Positions 36,093 to 45,602 of a stretch of 64,000 bases of DNA are shown piece after piece. The notes below the pieces were generated by a model. The model ran no database searches. It was not told the origin of the DNA and saw only the letters and a list, made by a program, of their open reading frames with translations. The position numbers and the translations under genes are program-made. The DNA is from Heliobacterium chlorum (GTDB taxonomy: Bacteria; Bacillota; Desulfitobacteriia; Heliobacteriales; Heliobacteriaceae), in the NCBI RefSeq assembly GCF_014502795.1, contig NZ_JACVHF010000003.1, positions 62,001-126,000 of the forward strand. Direction: 5' to 3'. Each line of letters begins with the position of its first letter. The stretch's first letter is position 1.

Positions 36093-37634
36093 TTATTGCT
36101 TATTTAAATAGCTTGTCAAGGTATCACAAAGGGTCTGTGCGATGCGGTTTTGAAAATTCCGGTCAAAGAGTAGTTTCTCCTCATCCGGGTTCGAGATAAA
36201 AGCCATTTCCAAAAGGGCTGCCGGAACAGGTGACGAACGGAGTACATAAAAACCAGCTTGTTTAATCCCCCGGTCATTCCGCCCGGTTATCGGGAGAACA
36301 TTCCGCTGGATGAGGGAGGCTAGATGCTTTCCTTGATCATCGTAATACCACGTTTCTGTTCCGCCCACATCGGAACGGGCAAAGGAATTGGCGTGAATGC
36401 TCAAGAAAAGGTTAGGACGGACCCGGTCATTGATGGTTCCCCGATCAGCCAGAGATACAAACATATCCTCCGTTCGTGTCATCAGAACGGCAATCCCTTT
36501 TTTCTGCAGCTGAGCACGTAGGATCAAAGCTACCTGAAGTGTTACATCTTTCTCGCGAGTCTGATTCGGTCCTAGCGCCCCTGGATCGCTGCCGCCATGA
36601 CCCGGATCAATCAATACCAAAGGTGTCTCTTTGGTTGGGCGGATCGGTTGAAGAGCGAACCGTACCTCTACGCCTCCGGCAGCTTTCGCGATCTGGGGCT
36701 CCACCTTGGCCGTTAGATCGATTACGGCTCGGGCAATGTCCTCTTGATATTGGCCAAAACGTATCTGTTTTACCGGCGACAAGTTGACGACAGTGTTTCG
36801 GGGAAGATCATCACCTAGACGGAGATTGGGGAAGTCGATGATCAACCGTTCCGGAGAAGAAAGCCTGGTTATTTTATAATCTTCTACAGGCGCATCGAGG
36901 TGAATCACGACAGTAGACCCATTTTCTATTTGCCAGTCAATTCCCGCTACCTTTTCCACTGGGGCTTCGACCGCCGGTTGTGATGGTATCTGTGTAGGCG
37001 GAACCTGCGGTGGTTGCGATGGCGGAGTCGACGGTGGTGTTGAGGGTAAAGGAACTGTCGTAGCTGGAGTCGTTGTGGGAACAATCGCCGTAGGAGGATT
37101 TTGACTTGGTGACGAGTTGGGCGTCGTCAAAATGGTAACCGTACGGGACTCGGCGATCCATTTCACCTCTGCGCCCAAGACGGTACTGACAAATCGCAAC
37201 GGCACCATCGTTCGATCGTCTTTTATCACCGGAGCTACATCAAGCTCGACCTTTTTGTCGTTCACCTGTGCCGTTTTCACATCCGGCTTGAGCAGGATCA
37301 ATAATCCCGGTTTTCCAAGTCGGACTTCTCTGAGTTCTTCGATCCAAGTGGGATTCAATTTCAGATACTCCGAAACAACCCGTAAGGGAACGAGAACTCG
37401 GTCATCTTTGATAATCGGCGGAACGTCCGATTTTACCCGTTCCCCGTCGATGATTAATTCAAGAGAATTTACGGAAGGATTCACAGGTTCAATAGCATTG
37501 CCCGATGAGGGAAATCCCAATATACCGACCAGGCAAAAGTAACTGCTGAGCAGCAGGAGGAACGGGAAGCTCTTTATATGTTTCGTCAGTTGTTTCCACC
37601 GGTGCTTCCGCTTATGTTTCATATCACCATACAT
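36093..37634 (-). CDS. N-acetylmuramoyl-L-alanine amidase with copper-amine-oxidase-like repeats
   Basis: A 513-aa exported cell-wall amidase. After a signal sequence (helix about residues 24-42) come two copper-amine-oxidase N-like repeats (VPPIIKDDRVLVPLRVV and VAPVIKDDRTMVPLRFV), a Pro/Thr-rich linker, an AMIN domain and an Amidase_3 catalytic domain. Zinc-site motifs are IDPGHGGSDPG, REKDVTL, LSIHANS and LLEMAFISNP. It cuts the bond between MurNAc and the peptide. It lies 6 nt after the uridine-kinase-like gene. Confidence 0.95.
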   Translation of the reverse strand: MYGDMKHKRKHRWKQLTKHIKSFPFLLLLSSYFCLVGILGFPSSGNAIEPVNPSVNSLELIIDGERVKSDVPPIIKDDRVLVPLRVVSEYLKLNPTWIEELREVRLGKPGLLILLKPDVKTAQVNDKKVELDVAPVIKDDRTMVPLRFVSTVLGAEVKWIAESRTVTILTTPNSSPSQNPPTAIVPTTTPATTVPLPSTPPSTPPSQPPQVPPTQIPSQPAVEAPVEKVAGIDWQIENGSTVVIHLDAPVEDYKITRLSSPERLIIDFPNLRLGDDLPRNTVVNLSPVKQIRFGQYQEDIARAVIDLTAKVEPQIAKAAGGVEVRFALQPIRPTKETPLVLIDPGHGGSDPGALGPNQTREKDVTLQVALILRAQLQKKGIAVLMTRTEDMFVSLADRGTINDRVRPNLFLSIHANSFARSDVGGTETWYYDDQGKHLASLIQRNVLPITGRNDRGIKQAGFYVLRSSPVPAALLEMAFISNPDEEKLLFDRNFQNRIAQTLCDTLTSYLNKQ

Positions 37635-37640
37635 ACCTGA

Positions 37641-39332
37641 TTAATGCTCCTTGAAAAAACAACTGCCTCCGATAAATTCTCGAAGTATGGAGTTGTTAGG
37701 GATTTCATCGTCGTTGACAGGCAGGAAATAATCGATCAGGGTAAGCAAACGTTGGGCCTCACCGTAGACCTCTACGTCGGGATTCACTTGTTGCAACAAG
37801 GGGATTGCATAGCGAGATAAGACAGCTAATTCGTAGACCAAAGCGGAATTAAACATCACGTCGGCTTCTTCTTGGAAGGGAAAAATCCACCGGCTTTCCC
37901 CGCGTCGAACGGAGGGCCACATATCTAATGTTCTTCGTGGACTGTGGGAACGGAACTGGAAGTCTCGAACAATACGCCGGATACAGCGGGCATCGGTCGT
38001 CTTGATATGATTCATCGGATTTAGATTCAGCTCGACGAGTGCACTTACATAAATCTTGAACTTATTAGAACGAACCACTGCTTGAGTGAGCTTCTCATTC
38101 AAACCGTGAATTCCTTCAATGATGATAGGTTGATTTACATCAACAGATAGATATTTGCCTCTATACTCCCGTTCTCCCGTATGAAAATTATATTGGGGAA
38201 TTTCCACATCTTCACCCTGTATCAGTCTGCTCAAGTCCCTATTGATCAGTTCACAGTCTACCGCATGAATGGATTCATAATCGGGTTTTCCGAACTCATC
38301 GTGAGGTGTCTCTGTCCTTGGAACGAAATAATCATCTGTCGACAACGTTACCGGATTCATCCCGTTTACACGCAACTGGATTTTTAACCGCTGGGCGAAG
38401 GTGGTTTTTCCCGATGAAGATGGTCCAGCGATCAGAATCAACCTGTGTTTTTCCGGTTCTGCAGCAATCTGGTCGGCAATCTGGGCGATTTTCTTCTCGT
38501 GGAGCGCCTCGGCGATGCGAATGAGTTCTCCCGTTTCCCCCGTCTCAATGTAATGATTGAGGTCACAGACGTCAGATACTTTGACAATCTTTGACCACTT
38601 GTCTGATTCACGAAAGATAAAACTTAATTTCTTTTGTTCCACGTTATCAGGGATACGAAAAGGATCGGATTGATCGGGAAACCGCAACAGAAAACCAGAT
38701 ACGTGATGGACCAGTTGATATGTCGTGATCAGACCCGTATGGGGGACCATGATCTCGTCACTAAAATCGATAAATTCTCCACAACTGTAGATGTTGACTA
38801 AATCCTGTTTGCGATAACGCAGGATCTTTGCCTGTTCCATCCGTTCGGCATCCGTAAGGAGCCGAATAGCTTCTTCCCGGTTGACAACTCTCCGTTCGAT
38901 CGGTTCGGCGGCCCTCACAATATCCCACATGCGCTCTCGCAGTCTATCAACCATCTCTGGAGTCAACGGCTGTTCCCCGAGCATTTCACCGTAGAAGCCT
39001 TTGTTTAATGAAAACTGGATCTCCAACTGTCGTTCAGGAAACAACTCTTTGGCTGCACGCATTAAAATAAAAGTTAAACTCTTCGCATAGACGCGAAGTC
39101 CAATCTCGGAGGACATATCTACCATTTCCACTTGGCAATCCCTAGACGGTACGTACTCAAGATCTTCCAGCACATTGTTGACTCGTACAGCCACAATCGG
39201 AGCCGGATGCTCTGATTGTAATTCCCAAGCCAAAACTTGCAAGGGTAACCGTCGGTTCCACCAGCGGCAAAAGTCTCCCGTTTTCGGAGTCCGAATCGTC
39301 AAACCTAAATAGGTTGAACAAGCCATCGCCAA
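37641..39332 (-). CDS. Uridine-kinase-like nucleoside kinase with tRNA-synthetase-like N-terminal region
   Basis: A 563-aa two-part protein. The N-terminal 280 residues resemble the TGS and SAD-type domains of threonyl-tRNA synthetases (IVAVRVNNVLEDLEY, then NKGFYGEM). The C-terminal part is a P-loop kinase: IAGPSSSGKTTFAQRLKIQL, STDDYFVPR and PIIIEGIHGLN. The family is common in Clostridia and its substrate is not certain. The TTG at 39332 has AAGGAG 9-12 nt upstream. It is followed closely by the amidase gene. Confidence 0.9.
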   Translation of the reverse strand: MAMACSTYLGLTIRTPKTGDFCRWWNRRLPLQVLAWELQSEHPAPIVAVRVNNVLEDLEYVPSRDCQVEMVDMSSEIGLRVYAKSLTFILMRAAKELFPERQLEIQFSLNKGFYGEMLGEQPLTPEMVDRLRERMWDIVRAAEPIERRVVNREEAIRLLTDAERMEQAKILRYRKQDLVNIYSCGEFIDFSDEIMVPHTGLITTYQLVHHVSGFLLRFPDQSDPFRIPDNVEQKKLSFIFRESDKWSKIVKVSDVCDLNHYIETGETGELIRIAEALHEKKIAQIADQIAAEPEKHRLILIAGPSSSGKTTFAQRLKIQLRVNGMNPVTLSTDDYFVPRTETPHDEFGKPDYESIHAVDCELINRDLSRLIQGEDVEIPQYNFHTGEREYRGKYLSVDVNQPIIIEGIHGLNEKLTQAVVRSNKFKIYVSALVELNLNPMNHIKTTDARCIRRIVRDFQFRSHSPRRTLDMWPSVRRGESRWIFPFQEEADVMFNSALVYELAVLSRYAIPLLQQVNPDVEVYGEAQRLLTLIDYFLPVNDDEIPNNSILREFIGGSCFFKEH

Positions 39333-39426
39333 TGAAATCCACTCCTTTAGTTCGACAAAGGAATACTATTTTCATTATATATGTTTAAGTTTAATTTCGA
39401 CAGATACTTAGGTCCTAAAAAAGTCA

Positions 39427-39451
39427 GCCCCGCCGGCATGACCGGCAGGGC
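39427..39451 (-). terminator. Terminator after the PilZ gene
   Basis: Stem of about 10 bp (GCCCCGCCGG with CCGGCAGGGC, one bulge) directly after the stop, with a T tract 4 nt further on the minus strand. Confidence 0.7.
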
Positions 39452-39452
39452 T

Positions 39453-40106
39453 TTAGCGCAATCCTTGGTTCCGTTGTTCCCGCTGTCGCGTAAAAATATA
39501 TTGGATGATTTGTTCCTGCTGCCCCCGTGAGGGTTGAAGAAATTCCACTCCCAGCAAAAACTGCGCTTCCTTCCCTTCGCCATCTACGGTGACTCGCTTT
39601 ACCTGGCCTCCTAGACGCAATGCTTCTCTCCCAATCGGCAGATCGACAAGCACCTTTTCACCTACTTTGATCTGCTCTTTGGAAGCGATACAGACCCCGC
39701 CGCCGGAGATATTGCGGATCCACATTTTATTCCAAGGCCAATCTTTCGGGTCTGTCTCAGGCAGTTGCAAAGCGAATTGGCTTTCTAAAAACACAGGGAA
39801 ACGATAGAAGTTTCGCCGCTGTACTTTATCAGCCCGGATTGGCTTGGATACGATGATGACGGGTAAGGGCTGAGAACGTCGAGATTGAATTACCGATTGA
39901 TAAACCCAAACACCGTTTTCCGTCGAGAGATAAAAGATGACCTGCTCACCCACGTGCAGGGGAATCAATTGACCATCTTTGATCGGAAGAGCGAGAGTCA
40001 ATGTATCCTTATCCATATCTTCGACTCTGCTTTTATAATGGCCTGAATAGATGCTGCCGGACGGAATAAGAATCTGGATCAAATCGTTGACTTTTAGCTG
40101 ACTCAC
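39453..40106 (-). CDS. PilZ-domain c-di-GMP receptor, YcgR/YpfB type
   Basis: A 217-aa protein with a YcgR-like N-terminal domain (about residues 5-90) and a PilZ domain. The c-di-GMP motifs are QRRNFYRFPV (RxxxR) and IRNISGGGVCI (NxSxxG). Relatives act as flagellar brakes. It begins with GTG after GAGG and follows rodA by 13 nt, so it may couple c-di-GMP to elongation; that link is inferred from position. Confidence 0.93.
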   Translation of the reverse strand: MSQLKVNDLIQILIPSGSIYSGHYKSRVEDMDKDTLTLALPIKDGQLIPLHVGEQVIFYLSTENGVWVYQSVIQSRRSQPLPVIIVSKPIRADKVQRRNFYRFPVFLESQFALQLPETDPKDWPWNKMWIRNISGGGVCIASKEQIKVGEKVLVDLPIGREALRLGGQVKRVTVDGEGKEAQFLLGVEFLQPSRGQQEQIIQYIFTRQREQRNQGLR

Positions 40107-40119
40107 GCCTCGTCCACCT

Positions 40120-41244
40120 CTAAAACGTTATCGACTGCCTGCGCAAACAGACGTTGAGAAGCAATCCTATACAAGTCATGTTTGTTATCATGGCAGAGCC
40201 GCCATAGCTGACAAATGGCAAGGGGATTCCGGTAACGGGCATAATCCCTGTTGTCATTCCTACGTTTACAAGCACTTGGAAGAGCCACATGGAAACAACG
40301 CCAGTAACCAAGAGGGTACCGTAGGTATCGCGGGCATCCAGGGCGATTTTGATTCCGCGGAGGATCATCACCAGAAAGAGTGTCAACAGACTAACAGAGC
40401 CGATAAAACCCAATTCTTCGCCAATGACAGAGAAGATAAAGTCGGTGTGGTGTTCCGGCAAAAAGTTCAGCTGGGCTTGACTCCCTTGGAACAACCCCTT
40501 CCCAAATAGACCACCAGACCCAATCGCGATGAGCGATTGCCGTATATGGTATCCGCTTTTTAAGGGATCGATATCAGGGTCTAAAAAGATGATTAACCGT
40601 TTTATTTGGTAATCTTGTAAGGGTAACCACCAACCCCAGGTCATATGGCCGTATATGGCGAATATAGCCACAGCGAGACTGCCGAAGGTTAACAAGCCCA
40701 TGATCTTTTTATTGGCGCCTGCCACAACCATCATCCCCAGCATGATGGCCAGAAACACCAGCGACGTACCTAAATCAGGTTGTTTTAAGATTAGCAACAT
40801 CGGAACAGCGATGTAGATAAAACAAGGCAGTAAATCTTTCAGCGTGTCCAGTCTTCCTTGCCGTGTCGTCAAAAAATCAGCAAATCCGATAATGATAAAC
40901 AGCTTAGCAAACTCAGAAGGCTGAAACTGAAAACCGGCGATGTTAATCCAACGGTGGGCTCCGTTTACGTTTACACCGACTAGAATAACGCTTAACAAGA
41001 TGACTAAATTAAACCCGTAGATGTACCAGGAATAGCGTGCAAAAGTTTGATAGCGAAAAAACAAGGAGACGCCGATAACCACTAAACCTGTAAAAATCCA
41101 GAGAGTCTGTTTAATTACGAAATCTAACGGTTCGGCTCCTACATTCGCAGATGCACTTCTCATGACGACTAGACTGAATGCCAACAGGAGAACCACGACT
41201 GCTGCCAGGGTATAGTCCAAATTTCGGATGAGTTTTCGCTGCAA
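40120..41244 (-). CDS. rodA: Rod-shape SEDS protein RodA
   Basis: A 374-aa SEDS glycosyltransferase with ten membrane helices that polymerises lipid II for elongation. Landmarks are NGAHRWINIAGFQFQPSEFAK, QPDLGTSLV, FLPEHHTDFIFSVIGEELG and PLPFVSYGGSAMI. The catalytic Asp is in the DF of HHTDFIF. The start is TTG at 41244 with TAGGAGG 8 nt upstream, replacing a longer ATG reading whose own site is poor. It follows minE. Confidence 0.96.
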   Translation of the reverse strand: MQRKLIRNLDYTLAAVVVLLLAFSLVVMRSASANVGAEPLDFVIKQTLWIFTGLVVIGVSLFFRYQTFARYSWYIYGFNLVILLSVILVGVNVNGAHRWINIAGFQFQPSEFAKLFIIIGFADFLTTRQGRLDTLKDLLPCFIYIAVPMLLILKQPDLGTSLVFLAIMLGMMVVAGANKKIMGLLTFGSLAVAIFAIYGHMTWGWWLPLQDYQIKRLIIFLDPDIDPLKSGYHIRQSLIAIGSGGLFGKGLFQGSQAQLNFLPEHHTDFIFSVIGEELGFIGSVSLLTLFLVMILRGIKIALDARDTYGTLLVTGVVSMWLFQVLVNVGMTTGIMPVTGIPLPFVSYGGSAMITNMTCIGLLLNVCLRRQSITF

Positions 41245-41316
41245 CGGTGTTCCTCCTAACCTCCTTTTGATTGGCATACCTTAATCAATTATAGGGGATC
41301 GCAGAAAAGATGAAAA

Positions 41317-41337
41317 GCCCCTCATTCATAGAGGGGC
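41317..41337 (-). terminator. Hairpin between minE and rodA
   Basis: Stem GCCCCTC/GAGGGGC with a 7-nt loop and a TTTT tract on the minus strand. It may limit read-through into rodA. Confidence 0.6.
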
Positions 41338-41356
41338 CAGAACGATCAAATCGGCT

Positions 41357-41641
41357 TTATCGAGGAACATTTCTCCGTTTCAATCCTAGCACAGGAATGT
41401 TGGCAACTAAAGCGACAGAACTATCCTCGTTGTTCAAATTAACTTCCAGCGATCTTTCATCGATTTCCATATAATTCGAGATGACCCGGATGAGGTCTTC
41501 TTTGAGGGCTTCAATGATCTCGGGAGAAACACTGCTGCGGTCGTGTACCAAAACTAATCGCAGGCGTTCTTTAGCTATGTTCTTGCTATTGTTGGAGTTT
41601 TCCCGGCTAAACATGCGGTTGAGAAAGTCCAGCACCGCCAT
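41357..41641 (-). CDS. minE: Cell division topological specificity factor MinE
   Basis: A 94-aa MinE that stimulates MinD ATPase and moves MinCD from mid-cell. The N-terminal MinD-binding helix is FLNRMFSRENSNNSKNIAKERLRLVL, and IEALKEDLIRVISNYMEIDE forms the topological specificity domain. Presence of MinE means this organism uses an oscillating Min system rather than DivIVA-MinJ alone. Confidence 0.93.
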   Translation of the reverse strand: MAVLDFLNRMFSRENSNNSKNIAKERLRLVLVHDRSSVSPEIIEALKEDLIRVISNYMEIDERSLEVNLNNEDSSVALVANIPVLGLKRRNVPR

Positions 41642-41674
41642 GGGCCCCCAGCCCCCTTTCCTTTCAAAACCCTA

Positions 41675-42478
41675 TTATCGGCCCATGCCAAAAATCTTGC
41701 GCACTTTGTCAAAGAGCCCTTCAGAGACTTCCAAGTTCATCAATGGCACATCAGCACCGGTTAGACGGCGGGTGATGTTGCGATAGGCTTGACCTGCCCG
41801 TGAGTTATCATCGAGAACAGCTGGTTCCCCCTTGTTCGTCGAAATGACGATGGTGTCATCTTCCGGTACTACACCAAGCACGTCGATGGCGAGGATGTCG
41901 ACCATATCCTCAATCGACATCATGTCTCCTTGTTTCACCATGGCCGGTCGGAGGCGGTTGATGATCAAACGGGGATTGCGCAGTCCTCCTGCTTCCAGTA
42001 AGCCGATGATCCGGTCGGCATCGCGAATCGCCGATACTTCGGGAGTCGTTACTACGATGGCCTTTTCCGCACCGGCGATAGCATTTTTAAACCCTTGTTC
42101 GATTCCAGCCGGACAATCAATCAAAACAAAGTCAAATTCTTTTTTCAAATCTTCACAGAGTTTTTGCATCTGAGCCTGGTTGACAGCAGTCTTATCTTTC
42201 GTCTGTGCAGCCGGTAATAGGTTCAGTCGTCCGTCGGGGAACCGCTTGTCCTTGATCAAAGCTTTTGAATATGAGACTTGGCCGCTGGTCACATCAACGA
42301 TATCATAAACGATTCGGTTTTCAAGGCCCATGACCACATCGAGGTTGCGTAACCCGATATCCGTATCGACTAAAACGACCTTATATCCGAGGGAAGCCAA
42401 TCCGGTTCCAATGTTCGCCGTTGTCGTAGTCTTACCGACGCCGCCTTTGCCCGAGGTGATGACCATTACTTCACCCAT
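41675..42478 (-). CDS. minD: Septum-site-determining ATPase MinD
   Basis: A 267-aa deviant Walker ATPase: GKGGVGKTTTTANIG holds the signature lysines; VLVDTDIGLRNLDVVMGLE and DFVLIDCPAGIEQGF follow. The amphipathic C-terminal helix (SEGLFDKVRKIFGMGR) binds membrane. The start is the ATG at 42478 with GGGAGG upstream. Confidence 0.97.
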   Translation of the reverse strand: MGEVMVITSGKGGVGKTTTTANIGTGLASLGYKVVLVDTDIGLRNLDVVMGLENRIVYDIVDVTSGQVSYSKALIKDKRFPDGRLNLLPAAQTKDKTAVNQAQMQKLCEDLKKEFDFVLIDCPAGIEQGFKNAIAGAEKAIVVTTPEVSAIRDADRIIGLLEAGGLRNPRLIINRLRPAMVKQGDMMSIEDMVDILAIDVLGVVPEDDTIVISTNKGEPAVLDDNSRAGQAYRNITRRLTGADVPLMNLEVSEGLFDKVRKIFGMGR

Positions 42479-42491
42479 TTGAGTTCCTCCC

Positions 42492-43355
42492 TTATGCGTC
42501 TTTGCCAAAAGATTTGCTACCATAGTGATAACGCTCGATCGTCACCATACCGTCCCGGATGCGGCCGATTTCCGGATGGTCCGGTCCGTCGTCATCTTCA
42601 TCAGGTGGACGGGTAATATGGTTAGCGATGCGCAGTTGAGTGGGCCGGAGCCGATAGGCGGTCACCACTGCGTCCAAGCTGCCCAACGCACCAGCATGAG
42701 CTACGCCTCGAAAAACGCCCATGACGATGATGTTTCCTCCGGCGATCACCTCGGCCCCCGGATTGACATCCCCTAAAATGACCACATTTCCAGGGTAACG
42801 CACCGTTTGGCCGGAACGCAGAGTCCGTTGGATCAGCAAGGTCTGTTCATCACCGCCCAGTGTGATGATGGGGGCTTCATTTTCAGCCCCGTCATCGGTT
42901 GCTGCCGTCGATAAGGAAGATGGAGGCGCCTCCATAGCTGCAGGCACGAAGGAAACGATCGATTCTTTCGATTCAAGGTTTCTGCTTTCACCAGCGGGTT
43001 CGGGACGTTCGCTTGATTCATAGAGGTGATTCGCGATTTGATAGATGCGTTCTCGATTTCCTTTCATAATTGCCCCCTCCCCCTCGTCATTGTTTCCTTC
43101 GGAATCAGACCAGGATGTAATGCCTCGCAATATAAGCCCGTATGACGGGAAGAGGATTCGAAGTCGTTCGATTTGTTCCTCTGTCAATTTGCGCAAACCT
43201 ACATCTACATTCACATGAGCGCCGACAAGAAAACAATCGGCTGACGCAAGCTTTTGCTCGATGGCAATAACCAAGTCGGAAAAATCGCACTGCGAGTCCA
43301 GATAAAAGGTAAGCCCGTCTTTTGAACCTTTAATCACGATATCTGCTTTCTTCAT
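42492..43355 (-). CDS. minC: Septum inhibitor MinC
   Basis: A 287-aa MinC that blocks FtsZ assembly. The N-terminal domain starts KADIVIKGSKDGLTFYLD. The C-terminal beta-helix domain begins QRTLRSGQTVRYPGNVVILGD and runs GGNIIVMGVFRGVAHAG. The linker of about 75 residues (about 100-175) is long and Ser/Pro-rich. The start at 43355 has GAGGAT upstream. It leads the minCDE operon. Confidence 0.95.
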   Translation of the reverse strand: MKKADIVIKGSKDGLTFYLDSQCDFSDLVIAIEQKLASADCFLVGAHVNVDVGLRKLTEEQIERLRILFPSYGLILRGITSWSDSEGNNDEGEGAIMKGNRERIYQIANHLYESSERPEPAGESRNLESKESIVSFVPAAMEAPPSSLSTAATDDGAENEAPIITLGGDEQTLLIQRTLRSGQTVRYPGNVVILGDVNPGAEVIAGGNIIVMGVFRGVAHAGALGSLDAVVTAYRLRPTQLRIANHITRPPDEDDDGPDHPEIGRIRDGMVTIERYHYGSKSFGKDA

Positions 43356-43450
43356 TGCCGTCATCCTCAGCCCTTCAGCAGATTTCCATAACTTTACCAT
43401 TTTAATTCAACAATAAATTCTACGCTTCGAGGGGAATTCCTTCAAAGAAA

Positions 43451-43480
43451 AACAAAAAAACGAGGAGAAGCTCCTCGTTT
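43451..43480 (-). terminator. Terminator after mrdA
   Basis: Perfect 10-bp stem (43458-43467 with 43471-43480) with a run of seven T on the minus strand. It separates the mre-mrdA unit from minCDE. Confidence 0.8.
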
Positions 43481-43481
43481 C

Positions 43482-45602
43482 TTATTCTTCGACACGTCCT
43501 GTAGGCACCAGAGCGCCAGAAGCAGACGGTTTTAAACCGAAGTACTGTTCAAAAGCAGCTCGGGCAACGACACCCGCCGAGGAGCCGCCATGATAACCAT
43601 ACTCGATGACACCGGCAAAGGCGATTTCCGGGTTGTCAAAAGGTGCGAAGGCGACGAAGACGCCGTGGTAATCTCTTTCTTTATCGTCCCCGGCTCGGCC
43701 GGTCTCGGCAGTTCCGGTTTTGGCAGCCACCTGGAAAGGGAAGTCTTGGAACAAATAGTTGGCTGTTCCTCCCTCGTCAGCTACGGCATGCATCGCCTTC
43801 CGAACCAAAGCGATATTTTCCGGACTGACAGAGACTTGATTGATGATAGTAGGATTAAACTGTTGAACGACCTGTTTGTCAGGTGATTCAATGTGATCGA
43901 CCAAATAAGGCTGATAGCGTGTTCCTCCGTTAGCCAGTGTGGCGATGTAGTTGGCCAATTGCAGGATGGTGTATTGGTTTCGTCCCTGTCCAATAGACGT
44001 GTTGTACGTTTCGTAAGCCTGCCAATAGGGCCAGTAGTTCAAATCACTTTTATAATCCCGTTCAATGATTTTTCGCATCTGGCCGTCTTTTTTCTGGATT
44101 TTTTGCTTTTCTTCGTCTGACTGGGCGTTGTTCATTTGTTCCTGTGTTTGCTTCTCTAACTCTCGAATGCGAGCTTGATAGCGGTTATTCGCATAGGAAC
44201 TCCCCCAAGCGCGTTTCCAATCTCTTCCTGGCAATAGACCTTCTTCTTCTCCCGGCAGGGCAATTCCGGTTTCCTGTCCAAGACCAAATTCTCGTGCAAC
44301 CTGGTTAATATTGTCGATGCCGGCCCGTCGTCCCATCTCCTGAAAATAGACGTTACAGGACTTCGCTAAGGCATCGTTTAAATCGACCGATCCATGGACT
44401 TGCCAGCACTTGATATTCGGTTTTTCCCAATAAGCGCCTGTACAGGTGATGTGTTCATGAGGGTCGAGCTTCCCCGCTTCGAGTGCCGCCATAGCTGTGA
44501 TCGGTTTGAAGGTGGAACCGGGCGGATAGGCCGCTTGAATCGTCCGATTGATGTGGGCTGGAGGATCAGAGCGGAAATAATAATCGGCCATCGACTGATC
44601 CATGACACCGATGAAATCATTTGGGTCGAGATTAGGGCGGGAAACCATGCCCAGGATGGCCCCGGTTTTTACGTTGATAGCTACGGCGGCGCCCGCCTTC
44701 GCTTTAGGGTTTTCCCGTTGCAACTGGGCAAGCGTCTTGTCCATGCTATCTTCCATGGCTTTTTGGACTTTCGCATCGATCGTCAAGACAAGTCGATTTC
44801 CGGGAATCGGGTCTTGCGTGAACAAGTTCCGGATAGGCCGGTTTGTACGGTTAACCTCCACCTGCTGATAGCCATCTTCGCCTCTCAAGTAAGACTCGTA
44901 GGCTTTCTCTAAGCCGAATTTACCGATCATATCATTCAGATCGTATTTCTGATCCGTTTTTTGTTCCGATAAGCGTTTTAATTCGTCTTCACTGATTTCC
45001 CGAACATAGCCTAACATGTGACCGGCGATTCGAGTGCCTTCATAAGGCGGATAAGAACGAACAGGTCCTTTTTCCACGACCAGACCGGGAAGGTCGGCTC
45101 GTCTCTCTTCCAACATGGCTACTTCGGTCTCGCTTAAGCCAGACTTAATCAAAATGGGTTCGTAGAGCCGAAACTTTTGGTTGTTGATCAGGTTCTTAAT
45201 GTAATCAGGTGTAATCTTAGGATCATTCGCACTCAGAATCCGAGCGATCCTATCGATGACGCCATTCATATCGGTATTTTGCAAACCCAAATAAGTAACA
45301 TAGGCATTGTACACCGGTATAGAAGTAGCTAAGGTGATACCGTTTCGGTCGACAATATCGCCCCGCATGGCTGGAATCGGAAGCAGCTTGATCCGGTTTT
45401 CTTCGGATGTGGTGGTGTACTGATCGGATGCGATAAATTGCAAATAGACTAAACGGGACGCAAGCACCACAAAGACGAGGACCGTCAATATAGAGAAACC
45501 CCGGAAGATCGATTCCAGATCTTTTCTTCGTTTTGCCGCGGGCGGATCGTTATTTAAGTCGCTCCCAAATTTTCCTGTTAAATCTCCTAATTCGACGCTC
45601 AT
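43482..45602 (-). CDS. mrdA: Penicillin-binding protein 2 (transpeptidase), with insertion
   Basis: A 706-aa class B PBP, the elongation transpeptidase partner of RodA. One membrane helix lies at about residues 33-55, then the dimerisation domain. The active site has S363 (GSTFKP), SxN S415-C416-N417 and K628-T629-G630. Between LLPGRDWKRAWG and NTSIGQGRN there is a charged insertion of about 60-70 residues (468-530, Gln/Lys/Glu-rich), longer than the usual loop. Overlap with mreD is ATGA. Confidence 0.95.
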   Translation of the reverse strand: MSVELGDLTGKFGSDLNNDPPAAKRRKDLESIFRGFSILTVLVFVVLASRLVYLQFIASDQYTTTSEENRIKLLPIPAMRGDIVDRNGITLATSIPVYNAYVTYLGLQNTDMNGVIDRIARILSANDPKITPDYIKNLINNQKFRLYEPILIKSGLSETEVAMLEERRADLPGLVVEKGPVRSYPPYEGTRIAGHMLGYVREISEDELKRLSEQKTDQKYDLNDMIGKFGLEKAYESYLRGEDGYQQVEVNRTNRPIRNLFTQDPIPGNRLVLTIDAKVQKAMEDSMDKTLAQLQRENPKAKAGAAVAINVKTGAILGMVSRPNLDPNDFIGVMDQSMADYYFRSDPPAHINRTIQAAYPPGSTFKPITAMAALEAGKLDPHEHITCTGAYWEKPNIKCWQVHGSVDLNDALAKSCNVYFQEMGRRAGIDNINQVAREFGLGQETGIALPGEEEGLLPGRDWKRAWGSSYANNRYQARIRELEKQTQEQMNNAQSDEEKQKIQKKDGQMRKIIERDYKSDLNYWPYWQAYETYNTSIGQGRNQYTILQLANYIATLANGGTRYQPYLVDHIESPDKQVVQQFNPTIINQVSVSPENIALVRKAMHAVADEGGTANYLFQDFPFQVAAKTGTAETGRAGDDKERDYHGVFVAFAPFDNPEIAFAGVIEYGYHGGSSAGVVARAAFEQYFGLKPSASGALVPTGRVEE

